Origin: Burkholderiaceae bacterium
GTDB lineage: Bacteria; Pseudomonadota; Gammaproteobacteria; Burkholderiales; Burkholderiaceae_C
Direction of reading: 5' to 3'
Assembly (NCBI GenBank): GCA_026125795.1
Contig: JAHCKM010000001.1
Span: 2,046,001 to 2,110,000 of the forward strand
DNA length: 64,000 bases
Positions within the stretch are counted from its first letter, which is position 1. Each line of letters begins with the position of its first letter. Shown in pieces: positions 17,688 through 26,298 of the stretch. Below the pieces are notes generated by a model. The model made no database searches. It saw only the letters and a list, made by a program, of their open reading frames with translations, and was not told the origin of the DNA. The translations under genes were made by a program, and so were the position numbers.

Positions 17688-18551
17688 TCAGGCCAACCCG
17701 AGCAGCCGCTTGGCGTTTTCCTTCAGGATCAGCGGCTTCACCTTGTCCTTGAAGCCGGCTTCCTCAAAGTCGGCCATCCAGCGCTCGGGCGTGATCAGCG
17801 GGAAGTCGCTGCCGAACAGGATGCGGTCCTTCAGCAGCGTATTGGCGTACTGCACGAGCTGCGGCGGAAAATACTTGGGGCTCCAGCCCGACAGGTCGAT
17901 CCACACGTTGGGCTTGTGCAGCGCGAGGCTCAGCGCCTCGTCCTGCCACGGCCAGCTCGGGTGAGCGACGATGATCTGCATGTCGGGAAAGGCCATCGCC
18001 ACGTCCTCCAGCAGCATCGGGTTGGAGTTCTGCAGCCGCAGGCCGCCGCCGCAGCGCATGCCCGAGCCGATGCCCGAGTGGCCGCTGTGGAACACCGCGG
18101 GCAGCTTGTGCTCCGCGATCACTTCATAGATCGGCCAGGCCGTGCGATCGGCCGGCAGGAAGCCCTGCACCGTGGGGTGAAACTTGAACCCCTTGACGCC
18201 GTGCTCCTCGATCAGCTTGCGTGCCTCGCGCGCGCCCATCTTGCCCTTGTGCGGATCGATCGAGCCGAACGCGATCATGATGTCGCTGTTCTTCTGCGCC
18301 GCCTCGGCAATCTCTTCGTTCGGGATGCGGCGCCGGCCGAGCTGAGACTCGGAGTCGACGGTGAACATCACGAAGCCGATCTTCTTCTCGCGGTAGTACG
18401 CCACCGTCTCGTCGATCGTCGGGCGCCGGCTCGAGCCGAAGTACTTGTCGGCCGCACGGTCGTACTCCTCGCCGTAGTTGTCGAACGGGTTCCAACACGA
18501 CACCTCGGCATGCGTGTGGGTGTCGATGGCGATCAGCGACGTGGTGTCCAT
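17688..18551 (-). CDS. Amidohydrolase-2 family metal-dependent hydrolase/decarboxylase
   Basis: The 287-residue TIM-barrel protein has the ACMSD/gamma-resorcylate-decarboxylase family pattern: HTHAE near residue 12 for the metal, KFHPT near residue 124, a SGHSG segment near residue 157, HPSWPWQDEA near residue 197 and the catalytic Asp in FGSDFPL near residue 248. Non-oxidative decarboxylation of an aromatic or unsaturated acid, or a hydrolysis, is likely. It is divergent from the crotonase/ligase/thioesterase operon and shares a 162-bp regulatory space with it. That suggests co-regulation and a role in the same pathway. Confidence 0.88.
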   Translation of the reverse strand: MDTTSLIAIDTHTHAEVSCWNPFDNYGEEYDRAADKYFGSSRRPTIDETVAYYREKKIGFVMFTVDSESQLGRRRIPNEEIAEAAQKNSDIMIAFGSIDPHKGKMGAREARKLIEEHGVKGFKFHPTVQGFLPADRTAWPIYEVIAEHKLPAVFHSGHSGIGSGMRCGGGLRLQNSNPMLLEDVAMAFPDMQIIVAHPSWPWQDEALSLALHKPNVWIDLSGWSPKYFPPQLVQYANTLLKDRILFGSDFPLITPERWMADFEEAGFKDKVKPLILKENAKRLLGLA

Positions 18552-18565
18552 GCTGTGCCCTTTTT

Positions 18566-18582
18566 AGTTCACATGAATAAGT
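18566..18582. promoter_or_regulatory. Putative MarR-type operator, left copy
   Basis: AGTTCACATGAATAAGT is an imperfect 17-bp palindrome sharing 12 of 17 bases with the site at 18667-18683. It overlaps a TATACT on the minus strand (18580-18585) that could be the -10 element of the amidohydrolase gene. A MarR regulator is encoded at the end of the neighbouring operon. Confidence 0.45.
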
Positions 18583-18666
18583 ATATAGATGCCGGCAGAT
18601 CGAGCGCCGGATCCGTGCTTCCGCAGTCATTCCGGTAAACCGGATCCGGGTTTTTCCTGATCATTA

Positions 18667-18683
18667 AGTTAACATCATGAACT
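18667..18683. promoter_or_regulatory. Putative MarR-type operator, right copy
   Basis: AGTTAACATCATGAACT has matching AGTT/AACT ends and lies 30 bp before the crotonase start codon. It resembles the left copy 101 bp away (start to start). Paired palindromes flanking a divergent promoter region are the arrangement expected for a MarR repressor of a CoA-thioester pathway. Confidence 0.45.
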
Positions 18684-18713
18684 ATCTTAAGCGTCGTCAC
18701 AAGGTCCGCTGCC

Positions 18714-19523
18714 ATGCCGCTGTCGTTCACGTCCGCCTCCGGAATCCTGGCCCAGTTCGATCTGCTGGCGGTGTCGCACGCCGACGCGGTGACCCACGTG
18801 CGGTTGAACCGGCCCGCCAAGCGCAACGCATTAAGCGACACGCTGATTCAGCAACTGCACAGCTGTTTCGTCAACCTGCCCAAGGCCACGCGCGCGGTCG
18901 TGATGAGCGGCGAGGGCGATCACTTCTGCGCCGGGCTCGACCTGTCGGAGCTGGTGGATCGCGATGCCGCCGCCGGCGTGCTGCACTCGCGCATGTGGCA
19001 CGCAGCGTTCGAACAGCTGCAGTTCGGCGGCGTGCCGGTCGTGGCGGCGCTGCACGGCGCGGTGGTGGGCGGCGGACTCGAGCTCGCGTCGTCGTGCCAC
19101 GTGCGCGTGGCCGATGAAACCGCGTACTACGGCCTGCCCGAAGGCCAGCGCGGCATCTTCCTTGGCGGCGGCGGCTCGGTGCGCATCACGCGGCTGATGG
19201 GCGTGGCGCGCGTCACCGACCTGATGATGACCGGCCGCGTGTACGACGCGCAGGAAGGCCTGCACGCCGGGCTGTCGCAGTACGTGGTGCCTGCCGGTGA
19301 GGCGCTGGCCAAGGCCATCGAGCTGGCCGAGCGCATCGCCGGCAACGCGCCGATGTCGAACTACGCGGTGATGCACGGGTTGCCGCGCATCGCTGACCAG
19401 TCCATGGGCGAGGGCCTGTTCACCGAGTCGCTGATGGCGGCGGTGGCCGAGAGCACGCCCGAGGCCAAGGATCGGCTGCGCGCGTTCCTGGACAAGCGCG
19501 CCGGCAAGGTGGTCAAGAAGTGA
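18714..19523 (+). CDS. Enoyl-CoA hydratase/isomerase (crotonase) family protein
   Basis: The 269-residue crotonase has the CoA-binding and oxyanion-hole elements VRLNRPAKRNAL (residues 28-39), FCAGLDLSEL near residue 65 and AVVGGGLELASSCH near residue 108. A GLPEGQRGIFLGGGG loop carries a possible catalytic Glu. The sequence is not that of the hydroxycinnamoyl-CoA hydratase-lyases, whose SEVNWG motif is absent. It would act on a CoA thioester made by the ligase encoded next and is first in the plus-strand operon. Confidence 0.9.
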   Translation: MPLSFTSASGILAQFDLLAVSHADAVTHVRLNRPAKRNALSDTLIQQLHSCFVNLPKATRAVVMSGEGDHFCAGLDLSELVDRDAAAGVLHSRMWHAAFEQLQFGGVPVVAALHGAVVGGGLELASSCHVRVADETAYYGLPEGQRGIFLGGGGSVRITRLMGVARVTDLMMTGRVYDAQEGLHAGLSQYVVPAGEALAKAIELAERIAGNAPMSNYAVMHGLPRIADQSMGEGLFTESLMAAVAESTPEAKDRLRAFLDKRAGKVVKK

Positions 19524-19667
19524 TCGCCGCACGGCCGCCCGAAGGCGATCAGCCCCCCGCGGGGGGAGCAGCCGCAGGCTGCAGGGGGCAGACACGGTCG
19601 ATCGCCGCACGGCCGCCCGAAGGCGATCAGCCCCCCGCGGGGGGAGCAGCCGCAGGCTGCAGGGGGC
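19522..19667. repeat. Perfect 68-bp tandem direct repeat
   Basis: The segment 19522-19589 recurs base for base at 19600-19667 with a 10-bp spacer, giving a 78-bp period. Each copy contains CCCCCCGCGGGGGG and a GCAGCCGCAGGCTGC palindrome. The first copy begins inside the crotonase stop codon and the second ends 4 bp before the ligase ATG. The whole intercistronic gap is therefore a duplicated member of the dispersed GC-rich repeat family. Confidence 0.9.
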
Positions 19668-19671
19668 GCAC

Positions 19672-21531
19672 ATGACCGTGCGAGCGGCGGTGCGTCACGC
19701 GTCGGTCGGCGGCTGTCTGGAGGCCTCGATCGAGACACGCGCCGACGGCGCGACGGTGCTTCGTTCCACCGAGCCGCTCGGACCGTACCCGCCGCGCCTG
19801 ACCGACCATCTCGAGCGTTGGGCACGCGAAGTGCCCGACCGTACGTTCGTCGCGCGCCGCGAGGCCGGCGGCGCGTGGCAGCGCATCACCTATGCGCAGA
19901 TGCTCGAGCGGGCAATGGCCGTCGGCCAAGTGCTGCTCGATCGCGGCCTGTCGGTCGAACGGCCGCTGGCGATCCTGTCGGAGAACAGCCTCGAGCACCT
20001 GACGCTGGCCATGGGCGCCCTGTGGGCCGGCGTGCCGTACGTGCCGGTGTCGCCGGCGTACTCGCTGGTGTCGAAGGATCACGCCAAGCTGAAGCACATC
20101 CTGGGCACGGTGACACCCGGTTTGGTGTTCGCCAGCGATGCGAGCTACGCCAAGGCGATCGAAGCCGCCGTGCCGGCCGATACGCCCGTGGTGCTCACGC
20201 GCGGCGAGTTGCCGGAGCGCCGCGTGTCCACGTTTGCCAGCCTGCTCGAAGCCAAGCCGGGTGCCGCGCTGCACGCCGCGCACGCCGCGGTGGGCGCCGA
20301 CACGATCGCCAAGTTCCTGTTCACCTCGGGCTCCACCAAGGAGCCCAAGGGCGTGATCAACACGCACCGCATGTGGTGCGCCAACCAGCAGATGCTGCGC
20401 CAGTGCATGCGCTTTCTCGCCGAGGAGCCGCCGGTGCTGGTGGACTGGCTGCCGTGGAACCACACCTTCGGCGGCAACCACAACGTGGGCATCACGCTGG
20501 CCAATGGCGGCACGCTGTACATCGACGACGGCAAGCCCACGCCGGGCGGCATTGCCGAGACGCTGCGCAACCTGCGCGAGATCTCGCCCACCGTGTATTT
20601 CAACGTGCCCAAGGGTTTCGAGGAGATCGCGCGCGCGATGGACACCGATGAGCAGCTGCGGCGCAGGCTGTTCGCGCGCTGCAGGGCGTTCATGTTCGCC
20701 GGCGCCGGCCTGAGCCAGGCGGTGTGGGAGCAACTCGACGCGCACGGCGTGGCCACCATCGGCGAGCGGCTGCGCATCATCACCGGCCTCGGCATGACCG
20801 AGACTGCCCCGTCGTGCACGTTCGCCGTCGGCCCCGACACGAGCTCGGGCCACATCGGCCTGCCGGTGCCGGGCGTCGAGGTGAAGCTGGTGCCCGAAGG
20901 CGACAAGACCGAGATCCGCTTCCGCGGCCCCAACGTGATGCCGGGCTACTGGCGCGCGCCGCAGCAGACGCGCGAGGCGTTCGACGAAGAGGGCTTCTAC
21001 CGCACCGGCGACGCGGTGTGCTGGGTCGACCCCAAGGACCCGCAGCGCGGCTTGCTGTTCGACGGCCGCACGGCCGAGGACTTCAAGCTCTCCACCGGCA
21101 CCTTCGTCAGCGTGGGGCCGCTGCGCGCGCGCATCATCGAGGCGGGCGATCCGTGCGTGCAGGACGCCGTGATCACCGGCATCAATCGCGACAGCATCGG
21201 GGCGCTGGTGTTTCCGCGCCTGGACGCCTGCCGCCGCCTGGCCGGCTGTGCCGACAGCGTGCCGGCACCGCAGGTGCTGCACCACCCGAGCGTGCGCGCG
21301 TTTTTCCAGGACATGCTCGACCGGCTGGCCGCGCAGAGCACCGGCAGCGCGAGCCGGCTCGAGCGCATCCACGTGCTGGCCGAGCCGCCGTCGATCGACC
21401 ACGGCGAGCTGACCGACAAGAACTCGATCAACCAGCGCGCCGTGCTGAAGCACCGGGCCTCGCTGGTGGACGCGCTGTACGAGGGAGGCAGCGCCGATCC
21501 GTTCGTGATCGAGGCGAGGGCACGCAAGTGA
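19672..21531 (+). CDS. Feruloyl-CoA synthase-like acyl-CoA ligase
   Basis: This 619-residue AMP-forming ligase has the ATP-binding P-loop FTSGSTKEPKGVINTH near residue 225, WNHTFGGNHN near residue 262, the GMTETAPSC motif near residue 373, and DGRTAEDFKLSTGTFVSVG near residue 465. The C-terminal GELTDKNSINQRAVL is characteristic of feruloyl-CoA synthase relatives. It probably activates an aromatic acid imported by the ABC system of the same operon. A close relative is encoded at 34539-36335 in the benzoate operon. Confidence 0.88.
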   Translation: MTVRAAVRHASVGGCLEASIETRADGATVLRSTEPLGPYPPRLTDHLERWAREVPDRTFVARREAGGAWQRITYAQMLERAMAVGQVLLDRGLSVERPLAILSENSLEHLTLAMGALWAGVPYVPVSPAYSLVSKDHAKLKHILGTVTPGLVFASDASYAKAIEAAVPADTPVVLTRGELPERRVSTFASLLEAKPGAALHAAHAAVGADTIAKFLFTSGSTKEPKGVINTHRMWCANQQMLRQCMRFLAEEPPVLVDWLPWNHTFGGNHNVGITLANGGTLYIDDGKPTPGGIAETLRNLREISPTVYFNVPKGFEEIARAMDTDEQLRRRLFARCRAFMFAGAGLSQAVWEQLDAHGVATIGERLRIITGLGMTETAPSCTFAVGPDTSSGHIGLPVPGVEVKLVPEGDKTEIRFRGPNVMPGYWRAPQQTREAFDEEGFYRTGDAVCWVDPKDPQRGLLFDGRTAEDFKLSTGTFVSVGPLRARIIEAGDPCVQDAVITGINRDSIGALVFPRLDACRRLAGCADSVPAPQVLHHPSVRAFFQDMLDRLAAQSTGSASRLERIHVLAEPPSIDHGELTDKNSINQRAVLKHRASLVDALYEGGSADPFVIEARARK

Positions 21532-21559
21532 CTGCCTGCACGCTGATCTCGTTGGGTTG

Positions 21560-21683
21560 CCCACCGAGGGGGACGTCAGCGCCTTCAGGCGGCCGGGTGG
21601 CGCTGATGACAGCCCCACGCTCACTTCGTTCGCTGCCCCCCGAGGGGGTGCGTCAGCGCCTTCGGGCGGCCGCGCGGCGCTGA
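21560..21683. repeat. Two imperfect copies of the dispersed GC-rich repeat
   Basis: Two related blocks, about 21560-21606 and 21637-21683, each consist of a GAGGGGG run, CGTCAGCGCCTTC, GGGCGGCC-like sequence and GGCGCTGA. Between them, 21613-21648 matches the copy at 439-474 in inverse orientation. The pair fills the gap between ligase and thioesterase genes, as the 68-bp duplication does one gene upstream. Confidence 0.7.
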
Positions 21684-21684
21684 C

Positions 21685-22104
21685 ATGAGCAAGGTCCACG
21701 TGCATCGCGTGCAGGTGCAGTTCGGCGACTGCGATCCGGCCGGCATCGTGTTCTTTCCCAACTTCTCGCGCTGGATGGACGAGTCGTCGCTGGCGTTCTT
21801 CATGAGTTGCGGCGTGCCGCCGTGGCGCGAGCTGGCCAAGACGCGCGGCATCGTCGGCACACCGCTGCTGGAGATCCACACGCGGTTCCTCAAGGCGGCC
21901 ACTTACGGCGAAACGATCGAAGTGCACACCAGCGTGGAGGAGTGGGCGGTGAAGGTGTTCCGCCACCGCCATGTCATCAAGCGGGGCAACGACCTGTTGT
22001 GCGAGGGCACCGAGGTGCGCACGTTCGTGATCCGCGATCCCGAGAACCCCGAGCGCATCCGCTCGATCCCGATCCCCGAGGACATCAAGGCCCTCTGCAT
22101 CTAG
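21685..22104 (+). CDS. 4-hydroxybenzoyl-CoA thioesterase-like hotdog protein
   Basis: This 139-residue single-hotdog protein contains FGDCDPAGIVFFPNF at residues 13-27. Asp17 is at the position of the catalytic aspartate of the Pseudomonas 4-hydroxybenzoyl-CoA thioesterase. It should hydrolyse an aromatic acyl-CoA to the free acid and CoA. With the ligase and crotonase upstream it suggests a route in which a CoA ester is modified and then released, or a safety valve that frees trapped CoA. Confidence 0.92.
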   Translation: MSKVHVHRVQVQFGDCDPAGIVFFPNFSRWMDESSLAFFMSCGVPPWRELAKTRGIVGTPLLEIHTRFLKAATYGETIEVHTSVEEWAVKVFRHRHVIKRGNDLLCEGTEVRTFVIRDPENPERIRSIPIPEDIKALCI

Positions 22105-22147
22105 GGTCCGCGAGGCCCCTCCAAGCGACCACCAGGAGACCGCAACA

Positions 22148-23287
22148 ATGACATTCGTCCGCAAACTGCTCGCCGCGGCCATCGCGCTCGGTGCATCCGC
22201 ATCCGCGCTGGCCGACATCACCGTCGGCATCAGCCTGCCGCTGACCGGGCCGGCCAACGGCCTCGGCATTCCGATGCAGAACTACATCAAGCTGTGGCCC
22301 GACAGCGTGGCCGGCGAGAAGCTGAAGGTGATCCTGCTCGACGACGCCAGCGACCCCACGCGCGCGGTGCAGAACGCACGCAAGTTCGTCACCGAGGACA
22401 AGGTCGACATCGTGATGGGCTCGTCGGTCACCGTGAACGCGGTGGCGATGTCGGAGACGGTGGCCGAGTCCAAGACCGTGCAGCTGATGTTCTCGCCGGC
22501 GGTGCTGCAGGCCGGCAAGGACACCTGGGCGTTCCGCCTGCCGCAGGGCAACGCGGTGATGGCGCACGCGGTGATCGAGCACATGAAGAAGCAGGGCATC
22601 AAGACGGTCGGCTTCCTCGGCTACACCGATGCGTACGGCGAGACCTGGCTCAACGATTTTCGCGCCGAGACGGCCAAGCTCAACGGCCCGCAGATCACCG
22701 CGGTGGAGCGCTTCGCGCGGCCCGACACGTCGGTGACCGGCCAGGCGCTGAAACTGGTGTCGGCCAACCCCGATGCGATCCTGATCGTCGCCTCGGGCTC
22801 CGGCGCCGCGATGCCGCACAAGGGCGTGGTCGAGCGCGGCTACAAGGGCAAGATCTACCAGACCCACGCCGCTGCCACGCGCGACCTGATGCGCATCGGC
22901 GGCAAGGACGTCGAAGGCGGCTTCGTCGTCAGCGGCCCGGCGCTGGTGCCCGAGCAGTTGAGCGACAACCATCCCTCCAAGAAAGTGGCGCAGGACTTCG
23001 TCAACAAGTACGAGAAAGCCTACGGCCCGGGCTCGCGCAACCAGTTTGCCGGCCACGCCTACGACGCGATCGTCGTGCTCGAGAAGACGGTGCCAGTGGC
23101 CAAGGCCAAGGCCAAGCCCGGCACGCCGGAGTTCCGCGCCGCGCTGCGTGATGCCATCGAAGGCATGGGCCGCACGGTGCTGGCGCATGGCGTGCTCACC
23201 TACAGCAAGGACAACCACTGGGGCTTCACCGTCGAGACGCCGGTGATGCTCAAGGTGGTCAACGGCGACTGGAAGATCGAGCAGTAA
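22148..23287 (+). CDS. ABC transporter substrate-binding protein (Liv type)
   Basis: The 379-residue protein has a Sec signal peptide (cleavage after SASALA) and the two-lobed periplasmic-binding fold of the branched-chain amino acid family, beginning [19 protein letters not shown]. Other signatures include [16 protein letters not shown] and [18 protein letters not shown] precedes the ATG. Homologues in aromatic loci bind aromatic acids such as hydroxycinnamates or hydroxybenzoates. The neighbouring ligase makes this likelier than an amino acid substrate. Confidence 0.9.
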   Translation: MTFVRKLLAAAIALGASASALADITVGISLPLTGPANGLGIPMQNYIKLWPDSVAGEKLKVILLDDASDPTRAVQNARKFVTEDKVDIVMGSSVTVNAVAMSETVAESKTVQLMFSPAVLQAGKDTWAFRLPQGNAVMAHAVIEHMKKQGIKTVGFLGYTDAYGETWLNDFRAETAKLNGPQITAVERFARPDTSVTGQALKLVSANPDAILIVASGSGAAMPHKGVVERGYKGKIYQTHAAATRDLMRIGGKDVEGGFVVSGPALVPEQLSDNHPSKKVAQDFVNKYEKAYGPGSRNQFAGHAYDAIVVLEKTVPVAKAKAKPGTPEFRAALRDAIEGMGRTVLAHGVLTYSKDNHWGFTVETPVMLKVVNGDWKIEQ

Positions 23288-23364
23288 GGGCCGGACAGCC
23301 GGCTGGCCGCGCGTCGCCTTGGCGCGCGGCGCAGGCTTGTGGCCGCACGCAACGCAACACCGAC

Positions 23365-24429
23365 GTGGACTTCACCATTGCCAGCATCCTGACGCTCGAC
23401 GGCGTCAGCAACGGCGCGATCTACGCGCTGTTGGCGCTCGCCACCGTGCTGCTGTTCGCGGTGACGCGTGTCATCTTCATCCCGCAAGGCGAGTTCGTGG
23501 CCTTCGGCGCGCTCACCTTCGCGATGCTGCAGCAGGGCAACCCGGTCGGCTCGATGTGGCAGCGTTATGGCGACTTGCCGGGCACCCTGTGGCTGCTGCT
23601 GGTGGCAGCGCTGGTGGCCGCCGCGATCGACGCCACGCGCGCGCTGCGCCACGGCCAGCCGCGTCGCGCGCTGCGTGAGGCCGCCGCCACGCTGGCGTTG
23701 CCGTTGCTGCTGGTGGTCTTGTGCCTGCTGGCCAGCCCACGCAGCTGGCCGATGGCGGCGCAGGTGGCGCTCACGCTGGGCATCGTCACGCCGCTCGGTC
23801 CGCTGGTGTACCGGCTGGCCTACGAGCGGCTGGCCGATGCGTCGGTGCTGGTGCTGCTGATCGTCTCGGTCGGCGTGCACTTCGCGCTCACCGGGCTGGG
23901 CCTGCTGTTCTTCGGCGCCGAGGGCTTTCGCAACCCGTCGTTCTGGGATGCGCGCTTCTCGATCGGGCCGCTCACGCTGAGCGGGCAGACGGTGATCATC
24001 TTCGGCACATCGATCGCGCTGATCGTGCTGCTGTGGCTGTTCTTCGAGCGCACGCTGCGCGGCAAGGCGCTGCGTGCCACCGCGGTCAACCGCACCGGGG
24101 CGCGCCTGATGGGCATCAGCGCGTCGAGCGCCGGGCGGCTGTCGTTCGCCATGGCGGCCTTCATGGGCGCGTTGTGCGGGCTCCTGATCGGACCGTCGAC
24201 CACGGTGTTCTACGACTCGGGCTTCCTGATCGGCCTGAAGGGCTTCGTCGCCGCGGTGTTCGCCGGCCTGGCGAGTTATCCGCTGGCGGCGGCCGGGGCC
24301 ATCGGCGTCGGCGTGGTGGAAGCGTTCGGCTCGTTCTGGGCCAGCGCGTTCAAGGAAGTGATCGTGTTCACCACGATCCTGCCGATCCTGTTGTGGCGCT
24401 CGCTACGCGACCCGCACCATGACGAGTGA
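23365..24429 (+). CDS. ABC transporter permease (LivH type)
   Basis: The 354-residue membrane protein begins with a GTG start and has about eight hydrophobic helices. [20 protein letters not shown] near residue 31 and [14 protein letters not shown] near residue 234 are family signatures (EAA-like coupling loop). It is longer than a usual LivH (about 290-310 residues) because of an insert around residues 75-135. It would form the heterodimeric channel with the permease half of the next gene. Confidence 0.9.
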   Translation: MDFTIASILTLDGVSNGAIYALLALATVLLFAVTRVIFIPQGEFVAFGALTFAMLQQGNPVGSMWQRYGDLPGTLWLLLVAALVAAAIDATRALRHGQPRRALREAAATLALPLLLVVLCLLASPRSWPMAAQVALTLGIVTPLGPLVYRLAYERLADASVLVLLIVSVGVHFALTGLGLLFFGAEGFRNPSFWDARFSIGPLTLSGQTVIIFGTSIALIVLLWLFFERTLRGKALRATAVNRTGARLMGISASSAGRLSFAMAAFMGALCGLLIGPSTTVFYDSGFLIGLKGFVAAVFAGLASYPLAAAGAIGVGVVEAFGSFWASAFKEVIVFTTILPILLWRSLRDPHHDE

Positions 24430-24439
24430 GCAAGACGAC

Positions 24440-24504
24440 CGCCACACAGCCGCTCCGAAGGCGGACGCTCCCACGCGGGCGAGCGCAGCGAGCAAGGGGG
24501 CAAG
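24440..24504. repeat. Degenerate dispersed GC-rich repeat
   Basis: The gap between the two permease genes contains GCTCCGAAGGCGGACGCTCC and GGCGAGCGCAGCGAGCAAGG, recognisable as decayed pieces of the repeat family. It also supplies the GGGGG that may serve as ribosome binding site for the next gene. Confidence 0.45.
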
Positions 24505-26292
24505 GTGACCATGACGTCGCCGCGCACGCTCGTGTTCGCCGCCGTCGCGGTGCTGCTGCTGGCACTGCCGCTGTTGCCGGTGCCGGAGTTCTGGATCACG
24601 CAGCTCAACCTGATCGGCCTGTATGCCATCGTCGCGCTTGGCCTGGTGCTGCTCACCGGGGTCGGCGGGCTCACCTCGTTCGGACAGGCGGCATTCGTCG
24701 GTGTCGGCGCCTACAGCACCGCAGTGCTCGCCACCAAGCTCGCGCTGTCGCCCTGGCTCGGGCTGCTGGTGGGCGTGGTGCTCACGGTGGCGATCGCGCT
24801 CGTACTGGCTGCGATCACGCTGCGCATGTCGGGGCACTACCTGCCGCTGGCCACCATCGCGTGGGGCCTGTCGCTCAGCTACACCATGGCCAACGTCGAG
24901 GGCCTGGGCCGCTACGACGGGCTGCTGGGCATCCCCTCGCTCGAGGTGTTCGGCATCAGCCTGCACGAGGGGCGCAAGGTGTACGTGCTGATCTGGCTGG
25001 TGGCGCTGCTGGCGGCACTGGCCACGCTGCGCCTGCTCGACTCGCGCCCCGGGCGCGCGATCCGAGCGCTCAAGGGCGGCGCCGCGATGGCCGAGGCGAT
25101 GGGCATCTCGACCTACCGCTACAAGGTGGTGATCTTCGTCTACGCGGCGGTGCTGGCCGCGATTTCGGGCTGGCTGTTCGCGCACTACCAGCGCACGGTC
25201 AATCCGACGCCGTTCGGCCTGAACCGCGGCATTGAGTACCTCTTCATGGCAGTGCTCGGCGGCGTCGGCCAGGTGTGGGGCGCATTCGTCGGCGCTGGCG
25301 CGGTCAAGCTGATCGAGGACCAGCTGCAGGTGTGGCTGCCCGCGCTCACCGGAACGCAGGGCAACTATGAAGTGATCGTGTTCGGCGTTTTGATCGTGCT
25401 GGTGCTGAAGTACGCACCCGACGGCCTGTGGCCGGCGATCAATCGCCTGGTCGAGCGCTGGCTGCCGCCGCCGCGGCGCAGGAAGGACTGGGCCGATGCG
25501 CCGCGCCTGGCCGAGCGCGCGCGTCCGCACGCCGGCGAGGTGCTGCTGAAGGTGCAGGCGTTGCGCAAGGAGTTCGGCGGACTGGTGGCTGTCAACGACG
25601 TGAGCTTCGAGCTGCGCGCCGGCGAGATCATGGGACTGATCGGGCCCAACGGCGCCGGCAAGTCGACCACCTTCAACTTGCTGACCGGCGCGTTGCCGCT
25701 CACGAGCGGCAGCGCCGAGTTCGCCGGCCACACCATCGGCGGATTGCCGGCGCGGGAGATCGCCCGGCTCGGCGTGTCGCGCACGTTCCAGCACGTGAAG
25801 CTGTTGCCGGAGATGACGGTGCTGGAGAACGTCGCGCTCGGCGCCTATCAGCGCGGCGCAAGCGGCGTGCTGCGCGCAATGCTGCGGCTCGACCGCGAGG
25901 AGGAGCGAAGCTTCTTTGCCGAGGCCGAGCGCCAGCTGGTGCGCATCGGCATGGGTGCGCAGCTGCACGAGCTGGCCGGCAACCTGCCGCTCGGACCGCA
26001 GCGCCTGATGGAGATCGCGCGCGCGTTGTGCACCGACCCGGTGTTGTTGCTGCTCGACGAGCCGGCCGCAGGCCTGCGCCACCAGGAGAAGCAGGCGCTG
26101 GCCGCCGTGCTGCGCCAGCTCAAGGCCGAGGGCATCACCATTCTGCTCGTCGAGCACGACATGGATTTCGTGATGGGCCTGACCGATCGCATCGTGGTGA
26201 TGGAGTTCGGCACCAAGCTGATCGAAGGCACGCCCGCCGAGGTGCAAGCCAGCCCCGCGGTGCGGGCGGCATACCTCGGCACGGAGCATTGA
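24505..26292 (+). CDS. Fused ABC permease-ATPase (LivM-LivG type)
   Basis: The 595-residue protein joins a LivM-like permease (residues about 10-315, with GLTSFGQAAFVGVGAYS and KGGAAMAEAMGIST) to a LivG-like ATPase (about 345-595). The ATPase has Walker A GPNGAGKST, the Q-loop SRTFQHVKLL, Walker B VLLLLDEP and the H-loop VEHDMDFV. The ABC signature is atypical, NLPLGPQRLMEIARAL in place of LSGGQ or LSYGQ. Either GTG 24505 or ATG 24511 may be the start. Fusion halves are known in this transporter family. The second Liv system in the window keeps them separate. Confidence 0.92.
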   Translation: MTMTSPRTLVFAAVAVLLLALPLLPVPEFWITQLNLIGLYAIVALGLVLLTGVGGLTSFGQAAFVGVGAYSTAVLATKLALSPWLGLLVGVVLTVAIALVLAAITLRMSGHYLPLATIAWGLSLSYTMANVEGLGRYDGLLGIPSLEVFGISLHEGRKVYVLIWLVALLAALATLRLLDSRPGRAIRALKGGAAMAEAMGISTYRYKVVIFVYAAVLAAISGWLFAHYQRTVNPTPFGLNRGIEYLFMAVLGGVGQVWGAFVGAGAVKLIEDQLQVWLPALTGTQGNYEVIVFGVLIVLVLKYAPDGLWPAINRLVERWLPPPRRRKDWADAPRLAERARPHAGEVLLKVQALRKEFGGLVAVNDVSFELRAGEIMGLIGPNGAGKSTTFNLLTGALPLTSGSAEFAGHTIGGLPAREIARLGVSRTFQHVKLLPEMTVLENVALGAYQRGASGVLRAMLRLDREEERSFFAEAERQLVRIGMGAQLHELAGNLPLGPQRLMEIARALCTDPVLLLLDEPAAGLRHQEKQALAAVLRQLKAEGITILLVEHDMDFVMGLTDRIVVMEFGTKLIEGTPAEVQASPAVRAAYLGTEH

Positions 26293-26298
26293 CGACCG

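Noticed and set aside
18632-18643. CCGGTAAACCGG as a terminator hairpin
   Set aside because: The stem is only four base pairs and there is no U tract directly after it; it lies in a divergent promoter region.
18714-19523. Feruloyl-CoA hydratase/vanillin synthase (ech/fcs pair with the next gene)
   Set aside because: The crotonase lacks the SEVNWG-type motif of hydroxycinnamoyl-CoA hydratase-lyases, and no vanillin dehydrogenase gene is near.
19522-19667. CRISPR array
   Set aside because: Only two copies, 68 bp long with a 10-bp spacer, inside an operon and without cas genes; it is a duplicated intergenic repeat.
19627-22269. An 880-codon minus-strand frame
   Set aside because: Antisense to the ligase and thioesterase genes, which have intact catalytic motifs.
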